Of a stretch of DNA of 64,000 bases, positions 14,580-27,800 are shown one piece after another. Each line of letters opens with the position of its first letter. Positions within the stretch are counted from its first letter, which is position 1. The stretch lies in the NCBI GenBank assembly GCA_964007475.1, contig OZ023273.1, forward strand, positions 20,571,557 through 20,635,556. The letters are read 5' to 3'. The notes under the pieces are model-generated. The model was given only the letters and a program-made list of their open reading frames with translations. It did not search any database and was not told the DNA's origin. The position numbers and the translations under genes are program-made. The stretch comes from Hybos culiciformis. Taxonomy: Eukaryota > Arthropoda > Insecta > Diptera > Hybotidae.

Positions 14580-15182
14580 ATGGCATCTAAAACAACAACA
14601 ACAATTCAGTTGACTGTGCAAAATTATCTTTTCTCAATAATAATTTTTTTTTTTCTTCTGCTTTTTATTTTTTTTTTTTTGTTGATTAACCACGCCTATT
14701 TATTTTCCTGTATCTATAGAGTTTTATATGAATTTAAATCAGTATTTAAAGGGAATTATAGAAAATATTTTTATATGTTTTATAATACTTACTGTTACAG
14801 AAAAAAAAGAAAAAAAAAAGAGTGTTTAACAAGACATTTTGTGTACAACGCCCAAAGAATTTGCAACAACCAACATCATTTTTATTTTAAGGAACCGAAA
14901 ACTAAATATATGAACCTAGTGAAGAAATCTATAACGAAAATGTGGAAATATTGTAAAAAAGTGCAAAATAAAAAAAAAACCGAACTAAAAGAGCGTAAAA
15001 TTGTTTTTTATTCTTATATTTTGTTTTTCTTAATTCTTTGTGCGATTGCCGTGAATAGTAATCTACTAAAGTGGGACGATAGAAATGATCTGCCTCCTTT
15101 TATTTTTTTCTTTATTTTATTAGAATTTAAAAAAAATTTGTCATACATTTTTCGTCAGTTTTTATCAATTTTTATGATTTAA
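14580..15182 (+). CDS. Long open frame, unrecognised small membrane-protein candidate
   Basis: This is an uninterrupted 200-codon ATG frame. I do not recognise the product. Visible features are a very hydrophobic segment at about residues 17-46 (Phe/Leu/Ile), a basic cluster at 74-80 (RKKRKKK), a Lys-rich middle at about 115-140, a second hydrophobic segment at about 141-158 ending in CAIAVNS, and a short hydrophobic patch at 173-181. Its length is hard to get by chance at this composition, though T-runs and A-runs lack stops and help keep frames open. A TTTTAG at 14,561-14,566, just upstream, could act as a splice acceptor, so the true start may lie elsewhere. It may be an orphan gene, a decayed gene or chance; codon use gives no clear answer. 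Confidence 0.28.
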   Translation: MASKTTTTIQLTVQNYLFSIIIFFFLLLFIFFFLLINHAYLFSCIYRVLYEFKSVFKGNYRKYFYMFYNTYCYRKKRKKKECLTRHFVYNAQRICNNQHHFYFKEPKTKYMNLVKKSITKMWKYCKKVQNKKKTELKERKIVFYSYILFFLILCAIAVNSNLLKWDDRNDLPPFIFFFILLEFKKNLSYIFRQFLSIFMI

Positions 15183-15345
15183 GCTCACTTCAGACTTGCG
15201 ACGAAAACGAAAACGAAGTGAGTTGAATGAAATTTTTTCTGTCTCAAACGTCTTAAACCGTTACAAAAATAGTTCACAACTGTTTTCATTACACTTTGGT
15301 CGGTGGTCTAAACACGGTAAATTTGAGTCTAGTGGCCTTTTAAAA
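15040..15345. other. Complex island with a TCACTTC/GAAGTGA inverted repeat
   Basis: Sequence complexity and G+C rise here. At 15,186-15,222 TCACTTC is followed 23 bp later by GAAGTGA, enclosing AGACTTGCGACGAAAACG. That style of sequence resembles terminal regions of some insect MITEs. No convincing matching far end was found near 15,470. A 77-codon frame (15,196-15,429) opens at TTG, has no ATG near its start and is probably incidental. The island could be a decayed mobile element or a conserved non-coding element. Confidence 0.3.
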
Positions 15346-16497
15346 ATCAGAATAAAGTTTTTCATTAAAAATAAAATTGATTTATATAATATGTATCTTT
15401 CTCAGCCCTTCATACTCATTCAAGTTTGACAAAATATTTTTCTCTGTCAACCAAAACTGTGTTAGTTCACACACTGAACTGCAAAAATAAAATTTATAAT
15501 AATTTTATATTATGGAAAACTATTACAATTATTCTGTTATATATCGCCTTAAAAATTATTTGAAGCTTTTAACAGAAGGATATAGCATAGACAACATAAT
15601 AATTTAAACAATATTTGCATGTGTATATTTTTAAAAATAGTTAGATATATGTATGTATTTGCGTTTTTCTTTTTTTGATAATTTTCGCATATAGTACGTC
15701 TGCAGGATATTTTATATAATAGCAAAAAAAAAAGTACATATAATAACATCTCTTAATGAACCGGCAGCTGTGATGCATGTTTTACTGAATTTTTCTCTAC
15801 CATGTTCTAAATGGTAGAAAAAAAAAATTTTGTAGATTCTTTTCACGAAAAATCATATTCAATTTATTTAGATTTGAAATGAAAAAAAAAAAAAAAAAAA
15901 AAACCAGAAGGAAAATTTGTTGTACTATACTGAATTGTAGGTAATTGCAAGGATATCATTTTGCTCTCGTTCTTCGGGTTCTTTGGTGTAATATCATTTA
16001 TTATAAAAAATTTTCTCATTTAAAAAAATTAAAAAAAAAAAAAAAAAAAAAAAGTTGGTTTTTCATTCTTTCGTTTTTAAAATTAAATATATCTGTATAT
16101 TTTGCTAAATTAGTTTCTTGTTTTTTGCACCAAAAAAAAAAAAAAAAAGAAAGAAATTTAATAAAATAAGCAACCAAGTATATAATTTTCACATGGATCA
16201 AAATCAGTAAGTTGGATTATACATATATTTTTAACTATTTTCACCGGCTTTTTTCAGCTTTTCCTACTTTTGATTTCGAACAATATAAAGTATATAAAAA
16301 GTAACATTTAAAATAATGCTCTTTGTTTTTCATATTTGTTTTGCGGCGATAGTGTTAAACTTTCTTACCTTTGCTCAATTTAAAATTAATTAAAATAAAT
16401 TAAGCTTCGTACTACCTATTCTATTAAATTCTTGTTTTTATTTATAATATTTTATAACTTTTCATTAGAATTAGATGAAAATAACATAAACATTGTA

Positions 16498-16790
16498 CAC
16501 TCGTTTTGATTCGAGCATAACTTAGAATATTTTATTCTACCTTTCTAAGGTCATTGAATTAAAGTTAACGAAGTCGTAGTATAATGTAAAATCGAGTTTT
16601 TGTATAAATTTTTTGGATTAAAAATCGAAAGTTTAGCTTAATTAAGGAGTGTAGAAATCGAGAGCTATACTTGAACCCACCAAAACGATACATCAAGCCA
16701 AATAACAATCTTACTCTTATTTCGATTGTGTGTTAACTATAACAAAACAGACTAAAGTCAATTTCCTATCATGTCATATACATATTCTCA
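16498..16790. promoter_or_regulatory. Moderately complex non-coding island
   Basis: Mixed-composition DNA lies between AT-rich flanks, with words such as ACTCGTTTTGATTCGAGC (a weak CTCG..CGAG dyad), TTAACGAAGTCGTAG, AATCGAGAGCTATAC and CTTGAACCCACCAAAACG. No open frame or mobile-element end is visible. In Hox intergenic DNA such islands are often conserved enhancers; here that is inference. Confidence 0.25.
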
Positions 16791-17254
16791 TTCATTTATT
16801 CAAATTTCACGTCAATATATAATACTTTATGTTTGTTATAAATATTGTGTGTTAAAAGTTATTATTGTCAGATGCTGTTATGGTAGAGAAGACAAAGAGA
16901 ACTTAGAATTTCCACTTGGAAGTTAAACAAACTTAAATTATGATAACTTTCGAGAAAATTTAATTAGTTTTGATAAAATAAACTTTTTTTTTTTTTTATT
17001 TTGAAACAAAAACAGAAAATTGTACGGTTTTAAGTTTAATAATGATTAAAATATGATAACATTTATTCTGTGAATTACATTCGCAATTTATTTTTATTTC
17101 TTTTTTTACTGAAATTTATATGGTATAGCTTTACAAATAAAATATTTGCACAATTGCATTGCTAATCTCATTTGGAAAAGGAAGGAATAATATAAGAAAA
17201 TAAAAAATAGTTTTTTTTCGTGATAAAATATAAAAAAAAATAAAAAATAATATT

Positions 17255-17400
17255 AAAACTTTACCCTTTAATGCGCTCATAGTGTTGTTCTTGATTACAT
17301 TTTGCGTTGGATGGAAAATTTAGAAAAAGGGTGAAGTTTTTGAAAAGGCATCTGTCATTTTATAATGGGAGCCTTACCGCTTTGACTGGTTAAATGGATT
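17255..17400. promoter_or_regulatory. Complex non-coding island
   Basis: This stretch contains AATGCGCTCATAGTGTTG, GCGTTGGATGG (17,304-17,314), AAAAAGGGTGAAG and GGGAGCCTTACCGCTTTGAC, all unusual in this background. CGTTGGATGG reappears on the minus strand at 21,372-21,381. No frame of note is present. Confidence 0.28.
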
Positions 17401-17814
17401 TAATATAATTTTAAATTTTTTTTTTTTATAGAATTTAATTAAAGGTAAAAACACACAATTTTTGTTAAATGAATTTTAGTAGATTTTCAAATTTTGGAAT
17501 TATTAGTAGATAGTAATGAAACCAGAAAGCAATTATTTATATATGTATTCTTTATATTTAAGAATACTTTAACTTGAAATTATTGGAAATTTATTGAATT
17601 GTTATGTTCTTATATCAAGCTTATATGACTCACCAGAATGATTTAACTTGATACATCTTTGATAATTCTGGAGATGAATATTACGCAACATTTTTATTTA
17701 AATTTCATGAAATTTTAACAAGCACCAGGTGAAAATTAAATTAAGTCGATCATTCCATTCATATTATTTGGAACATGTTATCGTTTGATTATAGTATTAC
17801 TTTAAATTTTGTTA

Positions 17815-18060
17815 TTATTGAGAATACAAGCATACAAACGAAAAGCGAATGATCGACTGAGAGGTGACCGAAAAGTATATTTACATGAATATAAGTAAGG
17901 TTGGCCGTCATGGAGTAGTGTATTGTAGTATCGACCATTATTTTAAGACGTTGTCGGTAATCTTTTATAAATCTCGGTGAATATCAATGTCACATCTAAA
18001 AATTATTCAAGAACTTGTCGGTGCGGTAATCGTAAGGTTATTCACAACGTTCATATGCAG
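17815..18060. promoter_or_regulatory. Complex non-coding island with repeated GTCGGT words
   Basis: This is one of the most complex non-repeat stretches in the left half. It holds AAGCGAATGATCGACTG, GAGAGGTGACCGAAAAG, GGTTGGCCGTCATGG, ACGTTGTCGGTAATC and CTTGTCGGTGCGGTAATCG. The pair TTGTCGGT...GGTAATC occurs twice, about 70 bp apart. There is no open frame. It is a candidate conserved cis-regulatory element on composition and likely location. Confidence 0.3.
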
Positions 18061-18679
18061 CACATACATTTAAAATAAAAATTTCAAACCTATAAAAGTT
18101 AGATTTAATTTTCAATTTTTATCTATCTCATAAATAAGTGTTTCAAAATCAATTAAAATATCACCGCTAATCTAATTCCAATCAATTTTATGGTATATAT
18201 ACCTATTTCAGCTTGTTTGACCTGTATGTATAAAATACAACACACCAAAAATCAAATAAAAAGCTATCATAGTTGTGAAGAAATTTTTTTTTTTATTTTT
18301 TTTTTTTTATATAATGTAATTCTAATACACGTTCAAGCAATAAATTTATAAGATTATAATATTTTTCTACTTTTTTTTTTTTATATAGATATTTTAACTA
18401 TGGTAAGGGCAATCCATTTCAAGTGCTAAAATATTTTAAACACGTAAGAAACATTAAAAATTCTAAAATCAAATAATAAAATTTCATGTATCTTCATTTC
18501 TCGTTTATCCAAGAAAATATTATATTTTCCATAAGCAATTTTTTTTTTTGTTTTTTTGTTTTTTTTTTCCAAATTTCTGTTTTCCATAAACATTTCTTTT
18601 TTATATGTACGTTTCATTTTAAACCAAAAAAAAAAAAAAACCAAAAACAAGAAAATATTTTTTGTAAATGTTTAATTCA

Positions 18680-18735
18680 ATTCAATTCACACCCTCACTT
18701 CAAGAAAGAGAGCGCAACAATAGTAAAGTATGGAA
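18680..18735. promoter_or_regulatory. Short island with GAGAGCGC
   Basis: TTCACACCCTCACTTC is followed by GAGAGCGCAAC (18,708-18,718). GAGAG is the GAGA-factor core and the wider word recurs elsewhere in the window. It is isolated among poly-A/T tracts. Confidence 0.25.
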
Positions 18736-20154
18736 CCTTAATGAAAATTAAAAAAAAAAAGTAAAAAAAAAACACTTCAATGTAAATTCAAATTTTATAA
18801 AAGGATTAAAAAATTAAATAACGATATGAAAAAGAAAAAAAAAAAACATAACGTCCAATAAAATATTGAAACAAAAAGATATTTTCCTTTTTTTTTATGT
18901 TTTTCTTTTTAACTAATTTTCATAAATAACAGAAATTATTTTCCTAAATTATTATTATTATTTTTTTGGTTCTCCAAAAAAAAAAGAAGGTGATTTTCTC
19001 AAATTTTCAACTTCTCATTTGAAAAAAAAAAAATATTCACGTGCTACAAAAAAATTTTCTTTGAAAAAGAAAAATAAACACATATAAGAAAAACATAAAA
19101 GGAAATTTGTTTTTCTTTTTATAGAAAATTGCCATAATTTTCTTACTAAACTTAAAAAACAAAAAATACCGGTATTCCGAAATTACCGAAAATATCCGAA
19201 AGGAATTTTCATCAATTCAAATTTTAAAGGAAATAATTTTTTTGATTGGGGCAAAGCAAAAAAAAAAAAAAAAAATATTTTCCACATTTTCCTTTCCTAA
19301 AAAATTATAATCGGGAAAATTATGTCCAAATATTAAGGGTAGAATTTTATTTTTATTTTTTAAATGTAGTTGTGATGTCATAACCTTAAAAATTATATTA
19401 AATATAATATTTATAAAAATTTTGTAATAAATATATGTAAATATGCTAAAGAACATAGAAAAAAAAATTAAAAACTAATAATTTTTAACTTTAACAAAAC
19501 TATATATTCTATAAATTCCATTTTAAATATAATGATTTTGAAAATAAATGTCATTACCCCTTTGACGTTAAAAATTTAATATATATATAACCCTTCACAA
19601 TTACACACTCACTGAAAAGACCGTCTGTTAATATTGTGTTTTAATAAAAATTGTATTGTATTTCAATATCAAGAGTTTTTTTTTTGTTTTTTTTTTTGCA
19701 AAGGAAAAACTTTTATAATTTTTCCCTAAAGGTTTTTTGTTTTTGTTTTTGTTTTTTCTTTTCTGAAAATTCAAATGGAAAATATTTTGTATACGACGTA
19801 ATGGAGAAAATTAGATACTATTTTGTTAAAAAAATATATATCTTTTATTTTTTTCCATAGTTTGTGTGTGTATTTGTGAAGAAAAAAAAATGACAACAAC
19901 TTTTAACCACGATTTTCCATTATTATTGTTCTTTTTTTTTTATTTCTCTCCTAGTTTGTTATTATAAAATGAAATTTTTGTATATCGCACAATATAACTT
20001 TTTTTTATATACATAAATGTAACGATGACGGACGACAATGAATTTTGTGTATTTTTTTTTTTTTACGTTAGATAGAAACCATATATAACGAAGTGAAACA
20101 AAAAAAAAAGAATAATAATAATATAAAAAGATTCATATTTATAAAAAAAAAATT

Positions 20155-20265
20155 TTATACCATCTCAGTTGTATAGTATTCAATGAAGAGAAGAGCGTCT
20201 TCCAAAATAGCAAAAAAATATATCAAAGCGTCTCTAAACGTTGATACGAAAACATCTCAAAAATA
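20155..20265. promoter_or_regulatory. Short complex island sharing an 18-mer with 53.27 kb
   Basis: This island holds AGAGCGTCTTCC and the 18-mer at 20,197-20,214, which matches 53,270-53,287 at 17 of 18 positions. It continues with AAGCGTCTCTAAACGTTGA. No frame is present. Confidence 0.28.
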
Positions 20266-20814
20266 AAAACAATAAAATTAAAAAAAAAAATTAAAAAAAA
20301 AAATTAAATTATTATTTTGTTTATTTTTATTTTATTTTTTTTTTTAAATATTTCTTAATATTTTAATGTAAATATATTATTTGAAATTAAAAAAAAATAT
20401 ATTGAATTTTTCTCTGAAAACTTTTGTTTTTTTTTTATGTTTATTTTTTCAGATTTATTTTGTTTTTAATTTTTATTATTTAATTAAAAAATATAAATGT
20501 AAATAAATTAAGATTAATAATAAATAAATAAATAAATAAATTAATATATAAAAAATAATTAAATAAAAAAAGTGCTTCATCATTGTTTTAATTTTTTTTA
20601 TTTTCTTTTATAATTTCTCTTTAATTCTCTTTACAAAAAAAATAAATAAAAAAACCTAATAAATGAAATTATGTTGGTGCCAAAGGAAAAAGAAAAAAAA
20701 AAGAGTAATTTACAATTTTAGAATAAATATTATAGTTTTATGTTTTAAATTTTGTTTTTATTTTTTCAGTTAATATGCTGAACCAGAATATATTTTTAGA
20801 ATATAGACTTATTG

Positions 20815-20960
20815 TTAAATTTTTCTAGAGTGTGGACTGAGTATAAGTTCGTTTGTACGGTAATTAGATTGCCTCTTCTATCACCACAATTTTATATATA
20901 TAGTAGAGAAGTTCGACCAATGAGGCTAAAAATTATACAGGTTGATGTGTGAATTAAAAA
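20815..20960. promoter_or_regulatory. Complex non-coding island
   Basis: Notable words are TAGAGTGTGGACTGAG, TTCGTTTGTACGG, GGTAATTAGATTGCC (with a TAATTA homeodomain-type core) and AGTTCGACCAATGAGGC. No open frame is present. TAATTA alone means little at this base composition; the stretch stands out because of the mixed sequence around it. Confidence 0.25.
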
Positions 20961-21357
20961 AAAATAATTTTCTGTGAATGAGTTTCTCTAAGGACTATAA
21001 TTGGTGATCAGTGAAATATAATTAGCATTTTCATTTGGATGTTTTCATGTTTCTGACTAATTTTTATTTTAATTTTTTTTCCAAATTTTTGTTCATTTTT
21101 ATATAAATTTTAATTTTAATTTAAATTTAATGCAAATTTATTCCTTGTCAATGTTCGTTGTTTTCGGTAAATTAGTCTGCTTGAATAGATTTAAAAATTT
21201 ATTAATTGTTATTGTCTAATCCCTAAACAAATTGTTTGATTAAAATTTTTGTTTGTATGTTTATGTACACAAATTAAATCTCGAAACCAATAAATTTTAT
21301 ACTCATACTACAATCAATGAATAAATGAATGAATAGGGTGTTTTTTTTTTTTTTTTA

Positions 21358-21405
21358 ACTTGGACGCTCTCCCATCCAACGTTTTATTTTTGTTTTCTCA
21401 GTTCA
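21358..21405. promoter_or_regulatory. Short island with GAGAGCGT on the minus strand
   Basis: ACTTGGACGCTCTCCCATCC directly follows a poly-T run. On the minus strand it gives CGTTGGATGGGAGAGCGTCC, combining a GAGAG core with a word shared with 17.3 kb. Confidence 0.25.
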
Positions 21406-21899
21406 TATATATATAAAAGATTAAGCATTCTTCTATAATATTAATATTCTGATATATTTGTATTAATATTAAAATAAAATTTTATAATATCAAAAAAAAA
21501 AAATAATTTTTTCTCTTTCTTTCCACATTAATTCTTCTTTCTAATATTTTTAATTTTATTTATTTATTTTTTTTTTTGTTTTATTTTCAGAAATGAAAAT
21601 GTATTCAAGGTGACTAACCAAAATGAATAAAATAATAATATTAAAAGAAAAAAATAACGTGAAGGAAAAAGAAAGAAAAAAAAAAGATTTAATGCTAAGG
21701 CAGCATAAGTTTATTTTTTGTCGTCACATATGTTTTATTTTTTTTTATTTTTACATTACTTTTTTTTTTTTATTATTATTTCTATTTATTAGATTTGAAC
21801 ATGATCAGAAATTATTTATTTTTTTATTATTTTCATTTATATAGCAATTTGTTTACATTTCAAATAAATTTAATACCATTCGAATTAATTTTTTTTTTA

Positions 21900-24800
21900 T
21901 TATTTTGAATTAATTCAATAAATTAGCACATTTTCGTATTTATAATAAATAGAGTGATAGAGTTAATTAAGAATTTAATTAAAAAATCATTTAATTCATT
22001 CTAATTATTTAAATAAAGTACTTAATTTAATTTTATTATTTATGTAGATTATATTTTTAAATTAATTTCTATAAAAATTGTAATTAAATAGGAATCATAG
22101 ATAAACGAGAATTATGCTTTTATTATGTTTATTTATACATGCAAAACATATATACACTTTCCATATATCTTTTGTATACATTCAATTAAATTTTAGTTTC
22201 TAGCTAGAATAAAACAAAAGTTGAATTGTTCTGTAGGTTTTAATTTCCGGTTATAATATTAATAAATTCATAGTTCTATAATCTTATGTAAACTCTGATC
22301 ATATATTGGAGTTACAATAGATCGTTAAGCAAAAAATTAAGAAAAAAAAATATATTTTTAATAATTATATATTTTTTTCCCTAATCCAAAGGTTATATAG
22401 AATAATTTTAATCTCCATGTATAGTAAAGTATAGTACAAATTTTTTTAATTTTCTTTCTGAATCGTTAAGAGATAATAATAGTGAAAATTAAAGTATGTA
22501 TGCATAAAAAATGAATATAATTCCATATTTTGTATTAATTTTCGTAACCATTTTCCAATCAAAGGTGGTCCCTTGCGAAAATATTTTCTTTTATCTATAT
22601 ACTTTTGTTGTTTCTTATCCTTCAAGTCAATGAATTTTACCCCATTACTGTACAAATTCATTTATAATACATATATATACCATATACTTTTGCAATTTAT
22701 TATTCAAGTGATTATAAATAAATTTGTGGAAAATTCATTCGCGTATTCATTATTGTTTAATAAAAGTTTTATTATTATTTATGAATTTATTATATTTAGA
22801 ATTAGGCGTACCTTCCAATTATCAAGGTGGTATTGATTCCACATAATATTTTTTGAATATAATTTTTTTTTTTTTTGTAAAAATTTAATGGCTTTTTCCC
22901 TAACTATAACCCTAATTTATGACATGACAACATTAAAAATTTCTAGATAAATTCTAAAGTTACATAAAAAAAATAAAATCGTTAAAGGGAAGAAAAAAAA
23001 AGTTATTATTAAAAATCATAAATCATTGAGAAAGGTTAAGAGATAATTTTTTTGTTTTTTTTTGGAAGAAATAGAAGATATTTTCTTGTATAAATATTAC
23101 AAATTAACAGAAATACTAAGTTTTTTTTTGGAAACCAGATATATTTAGTATCCAAGATTTTCTAATCTCAGAAATTTAACCTTTAATAAATTTTAATAAT
23201 GAATTCAGGAAATTTGTTAAATAAAAATGTTAAAAAAAGGTCCAAAGGTTTAAGAAAACTTAAATTTTCTAACTAGTTTACTTCAGTTCAAAGTTAAAGT
23301 AATGCTTTTAAATGTTTAATATATAATTTCGTTGCGTAATATGCGATAGTCATTTACTTTCTTAAATTTTCTTCAAAAGTCTAATTTAAGGGGTTTCTAT
23401 CCCGAACCTACTGCTGCTAAGCGGTAATATTCTTCACTTCTCAAAGTAATGTGCTTTCATACTTTTCATCTTCTTGAATGTGATTAAGTTGCCCATATTT
23501 ATGAAAATACATTTTTTCTGCTCTTTTGGCTATAAAATAAAGAATTTTATTTCCTTTTTATATATTTGCTTATAACCTTTTTATTTCCGTATGAAATAAA
23601 AAACAGTTTTTATATGAATCCTGCATGTTTTTGGGTGTGAGAGGCTGTAAAATTTTTCCATGTTTTGCTTCTTAAATTAATTTTTTTTGTCACAGACTTT
23701 TCAATAATAACGTTCCAATTTATGTAAGCCGGAAGATTTTTTTCAAAATATTCAACATAATATCCAAATCTTTTTTACATGTACTGAATTTTATGATGAT
23801 TCACAATTAAGGTTTTGAAGAATCCTGTAAGAGGTCTTAAAGTCGCCATCATTCCATATTACAGATAGTATTGTATTGCAAAATATCCATATTGCAGAAC
23901 ACCTCTCTTTTTTAAGCATTTTCATATGAAGAGCTTAATAATTGTTGATCTTACTATTTATTTCGACGTCAAAATAAATACGGTATGTTCATATAAGAGT
24001 TGAACTTGAAATATTTATCAATTACGATTATCTTGAACAGAATATCCTATTATGTAGACGTATTGTAAATACTTTCCAAACTGCTTTATTCATTTTAAAA
24101 AAAAAACTTTGAAAAAATCTATATCCATTATATTTAATGTGACACAGTAAATGGTACTAAAACTCATTATCTTGTTTAAATTATACTACTATCTATTTTG
24201 CGCAATTCTATATTATATTATTTTCCCCATATTTTAAATATTTTAATATCAAAGAGTCAAATAGTAATAAATATGTCCATATTATAAATATGTTCAACAA
24301 AAGTTTATTAAAAGCCCTTGTCTTTACCCTTTTTTCTTGTCGTTTTGTCATATACACATGAAACCGGCAAATATTCATAATATACAATGTATTATATACA
24401 ATAATATAATGTATAAAAAAAAATAAATACTTTTTTTAAAGTACAACAAGTATATAATATAATTTAAGAGATATTTGAACTTACATAGGATTTTTCAAAA
24501 GTTGATAATTTTATAAAACAAAATCCTTATTACAATGTTTTGTAACGCTATAATAAGGTTGGAGGTGTTTGTTTTTTTGGAACTAAGTTGTACTCCAATA
24601 ATTATTTTGATATCATTTGACTTTTTTATGGAAATTTCGATAGAAACTCTTTTTACAATCATAAAAAAAAATATTTTAGTGAATCATCAATAATTATCAA
24701 AGCCGCCCATAAATTAAATTATAATCCTTATCATTAATTGATTCAAACAAGCGTTTGCAGTTGTTGAAACAAGTTTTTTTTTGCATAAAAATAATGACAT

Positions 24801-27800
24801 CTAGTTTGTAGTTGATAAATATTTTTTCAAAAATGTCCCTTTATTATTAGTTCTTCAACCAGCAGATCCGTTCGACTTTCACCATTATTCTCCAAATCGA
24901 AAATTTAATTTGGTATACATACAAATTTTTTTCTTTGTCGTTTTACTATAAATAATTTCCATATTAAAGGATATAGTGTAGCAAATAATATTCTTTTTGT
25001 GTACAAAGGACTAACAAAATTGAATATGAAAATGATACAAAGAGTTGCTTGTTGTTTGTTTTTATTAAGTTTAAAAAATATATATAATATAAATACGGTA
25101 TATGTAAAAGGAAAAATTTGTTTTAATAAATGAAAAGATAAACAATGTTAAAATATATTTGTTCGATAAACATCATGGAAAAACATTTTTTATCGAGATA
25201 ATTAGCCATTATAATATTCGTGACGACAAAGCGGTTTTCGTTTTTATACCATCTTGTTTTATATATATTTTTTTTCATTAATTAATCTTTTCTCAACCCA
25301 GTGTAAAATATAATACGACATTATGCACAATAGGCCCACGTAATCCTTGTATAATATTTAGTTAATATGTACATAAATATTACTATTATGTATTTATTTT
25401 TTATGTTTAATTATCGTGCATATTGTTCTGTTTGTGTTATTGATGAAAAGTTCACTGATATTTTTTTAGGGATTTAATCTTAAAGACTTATTCTATTACT
25501 ACTACTATTGTTAATTAAAATATCTTTTATTCTTCTAATAAATAAATCTGCTTTCAATTTAATCACTACCACTATAATAATGACCTAATAGTAACTTTAA
25601 CTCAACATAAAATTGGTAATTTTTGCCTTATACTTAGTTAGTCCATTTTCTAAGAATATCCACTATTGTAAATTCGGAATATGATGAACAAATATTGTTC
25701 CCTATAAATGTTTACATTATATTTATCAAGCCTAAAATAAAACCCTTAATTCGAAATGTGTACAAAAAACAATATTGAATGAAGTACATAATATTCCACA
25801 GCTAAGTATAATTTCAGAAAATGTTTTTTTTTTTTTTTTAATAAATTTATAAAATGCTGAATAAAAGTATAGGAAAAAATATATATTTGAAACATAAAAA
25901 GAATGTTATCGAGATAATGTGTTTTTGTATTATCTGTCTGAGTATATAGATATTATATCCTTAACCTTATATTTTTACATACATAAATACACAAAAAACA
26001 TAATATCCTTAAAGGTATAAAATTAGTATATTGTACCAAGTGAAAATAACATTTTTTCTTTTCGTTTTTGTCTTATAAAAGGAAAATGAAAATTGAAAAT
26101 CAATGCGTATAGACACGCACAAAATGTACAATACAAAATGAAAATATAAATTTAGATACTAATTTTCTAAAAAAAAACAAAAAAAAGTTGACGTCAAATT
26201 ATTTCATTGTCCTCTTCTGTATACTCTTTGCAAAAAAAAAAAATCTAATTTGCATATATTAAAATTTAATTTTATTCCCTTTTTTTGTTAAAAAACTTTT
26301 ATTTATATTTTCATTTTCTCAAAAATGAAAATCAAGATAAATCGCATAAAATCATTTTAATTAAAATTTGAATTTTTTATTTATGAATATTTCGATCTTA
26401 GATAAACATAAAAATATATTTTGATTATACCTAACTTGAAATGAATGTAAATACATACGGTGAAAGGAAAATCTTCTTCTTAAGTATATAAATAGGATCT
26501 TAATAAGAATTTTTGTTCTTAAAGGTTTTTAACTCAATAATGATTAAGATTTTCTCTTCTCTAATTTGAAATTAAGAAAAATGTTTAAAACTCTTAATTT
26601 ATCTAGAAAAATATAATTGTATCGAAATAGAATTTATGGAAATTTCGGAAATGAATTTATGTGAACAAAATATTGTAGATAAAAACTTTTGAACCCCATA
26701 GTTAATAATGTATATAAATTTAAAATATTTTTTAATCAAATGCTGATAAAAAAAAAATTATCTTTGCATAAAAATGTTTACAGGAAAGGATTAAAAGGCC
26801 AAATAATTTTTCCTTATGTTATATTAATATTGTTATGTATAATGTCTATATATAGAAATGTTCAGCTCTAATTTAATTAATTATTAAGATAAAATTTTCA
26901 TTAATTTCATGTTAAATGTCATAATTTACAACACTCTCTGTATATTAATTTAAGTTAAAATGAACTTTATTTTTATTAAAAAATTATAACAAAGAAAAAT
27001 TTTAGGTATATATTCCTACTATATTATATATTATGTTGTATATTTTTAGCATATTATATGAAAGGATGAACATTTTTGTACTTAATAACATCACATGCAT
27101 TATTTAATTTCTCTTGAGAAATATGAAAATTTTCCGATTTTTCTTATTCATGTCATTTAATTTCAGCTAAACAAAATTATATTATATGTATAAAAATATA
27201 TATGTATGTATAATAATATAAAAATATATGAAACATATAAACATAACAATAAAATTGTTCACTTTTTGTCACACACATATCGTTTCACTTATTTAATGAT
27301 GCGAAACCATGTGTGGTCATTTAATTTTTCCAACATTTAATTATATATAATATAATATTAAAAACAAAAACCACACAACAAAAAAAAAATATTGTCAACA
27401 GAAAAAGAAAATAACACACCATAAAGAATAAACAGACAACAACAGATCGCATATAAATATAAATAAAAGTTAAAATCAACTCGAAAAGTCAATCTATTTG
27501 ATGACACTATACAGGCTATTATTAAATTGAATTCCCATAGAACACAATTTAATAAAATCTAAGTGTGACAATAGTTTAAATAATTTACAAGCACCATTGA
27601 TTTTAAATATCAATTTATTGTACAACAAGGATATTTAAATTAAATTTTTGGTTTCATGGAATTTTTATAAGTAACAAACATTCATCTTAAATATCTATTT
27701 AACAAAACTAGGTCCCAATAAAGCGTAATATCACTTTGACTGAGAATTACATTATTTAGTTGTGGAATTCTCATAACTTAGTGATATACAAAAAAAAAAT

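Larger units (their letters stand above)
18200..21900. repeat. Belt of dense poly-T/poly-A tracts
   Basis: Runs of 8-17 T or A occur every few dozen bases, for example near 18,286-18,310, 18,540-18,570, 19,255-19,275, 20,050-20,065 and 21,340-21,356. An (AAAT)n microsatellite sits at about 20,520-20,541. The many Phe-rich and Lys-rich frames here are products of these runs. Small complex islands are embedded and listed separately. Such tracts resist nucleosomes, but no function can be read from this alone. Confidence 0.7.

Noticed and set aside
18426..19860. Several 70-90 codon frames rich in FFFF or KKKK on both strands
   Set aside because: Products of poly-T/poly-A tracts; opposite-strand partners mirror each other.
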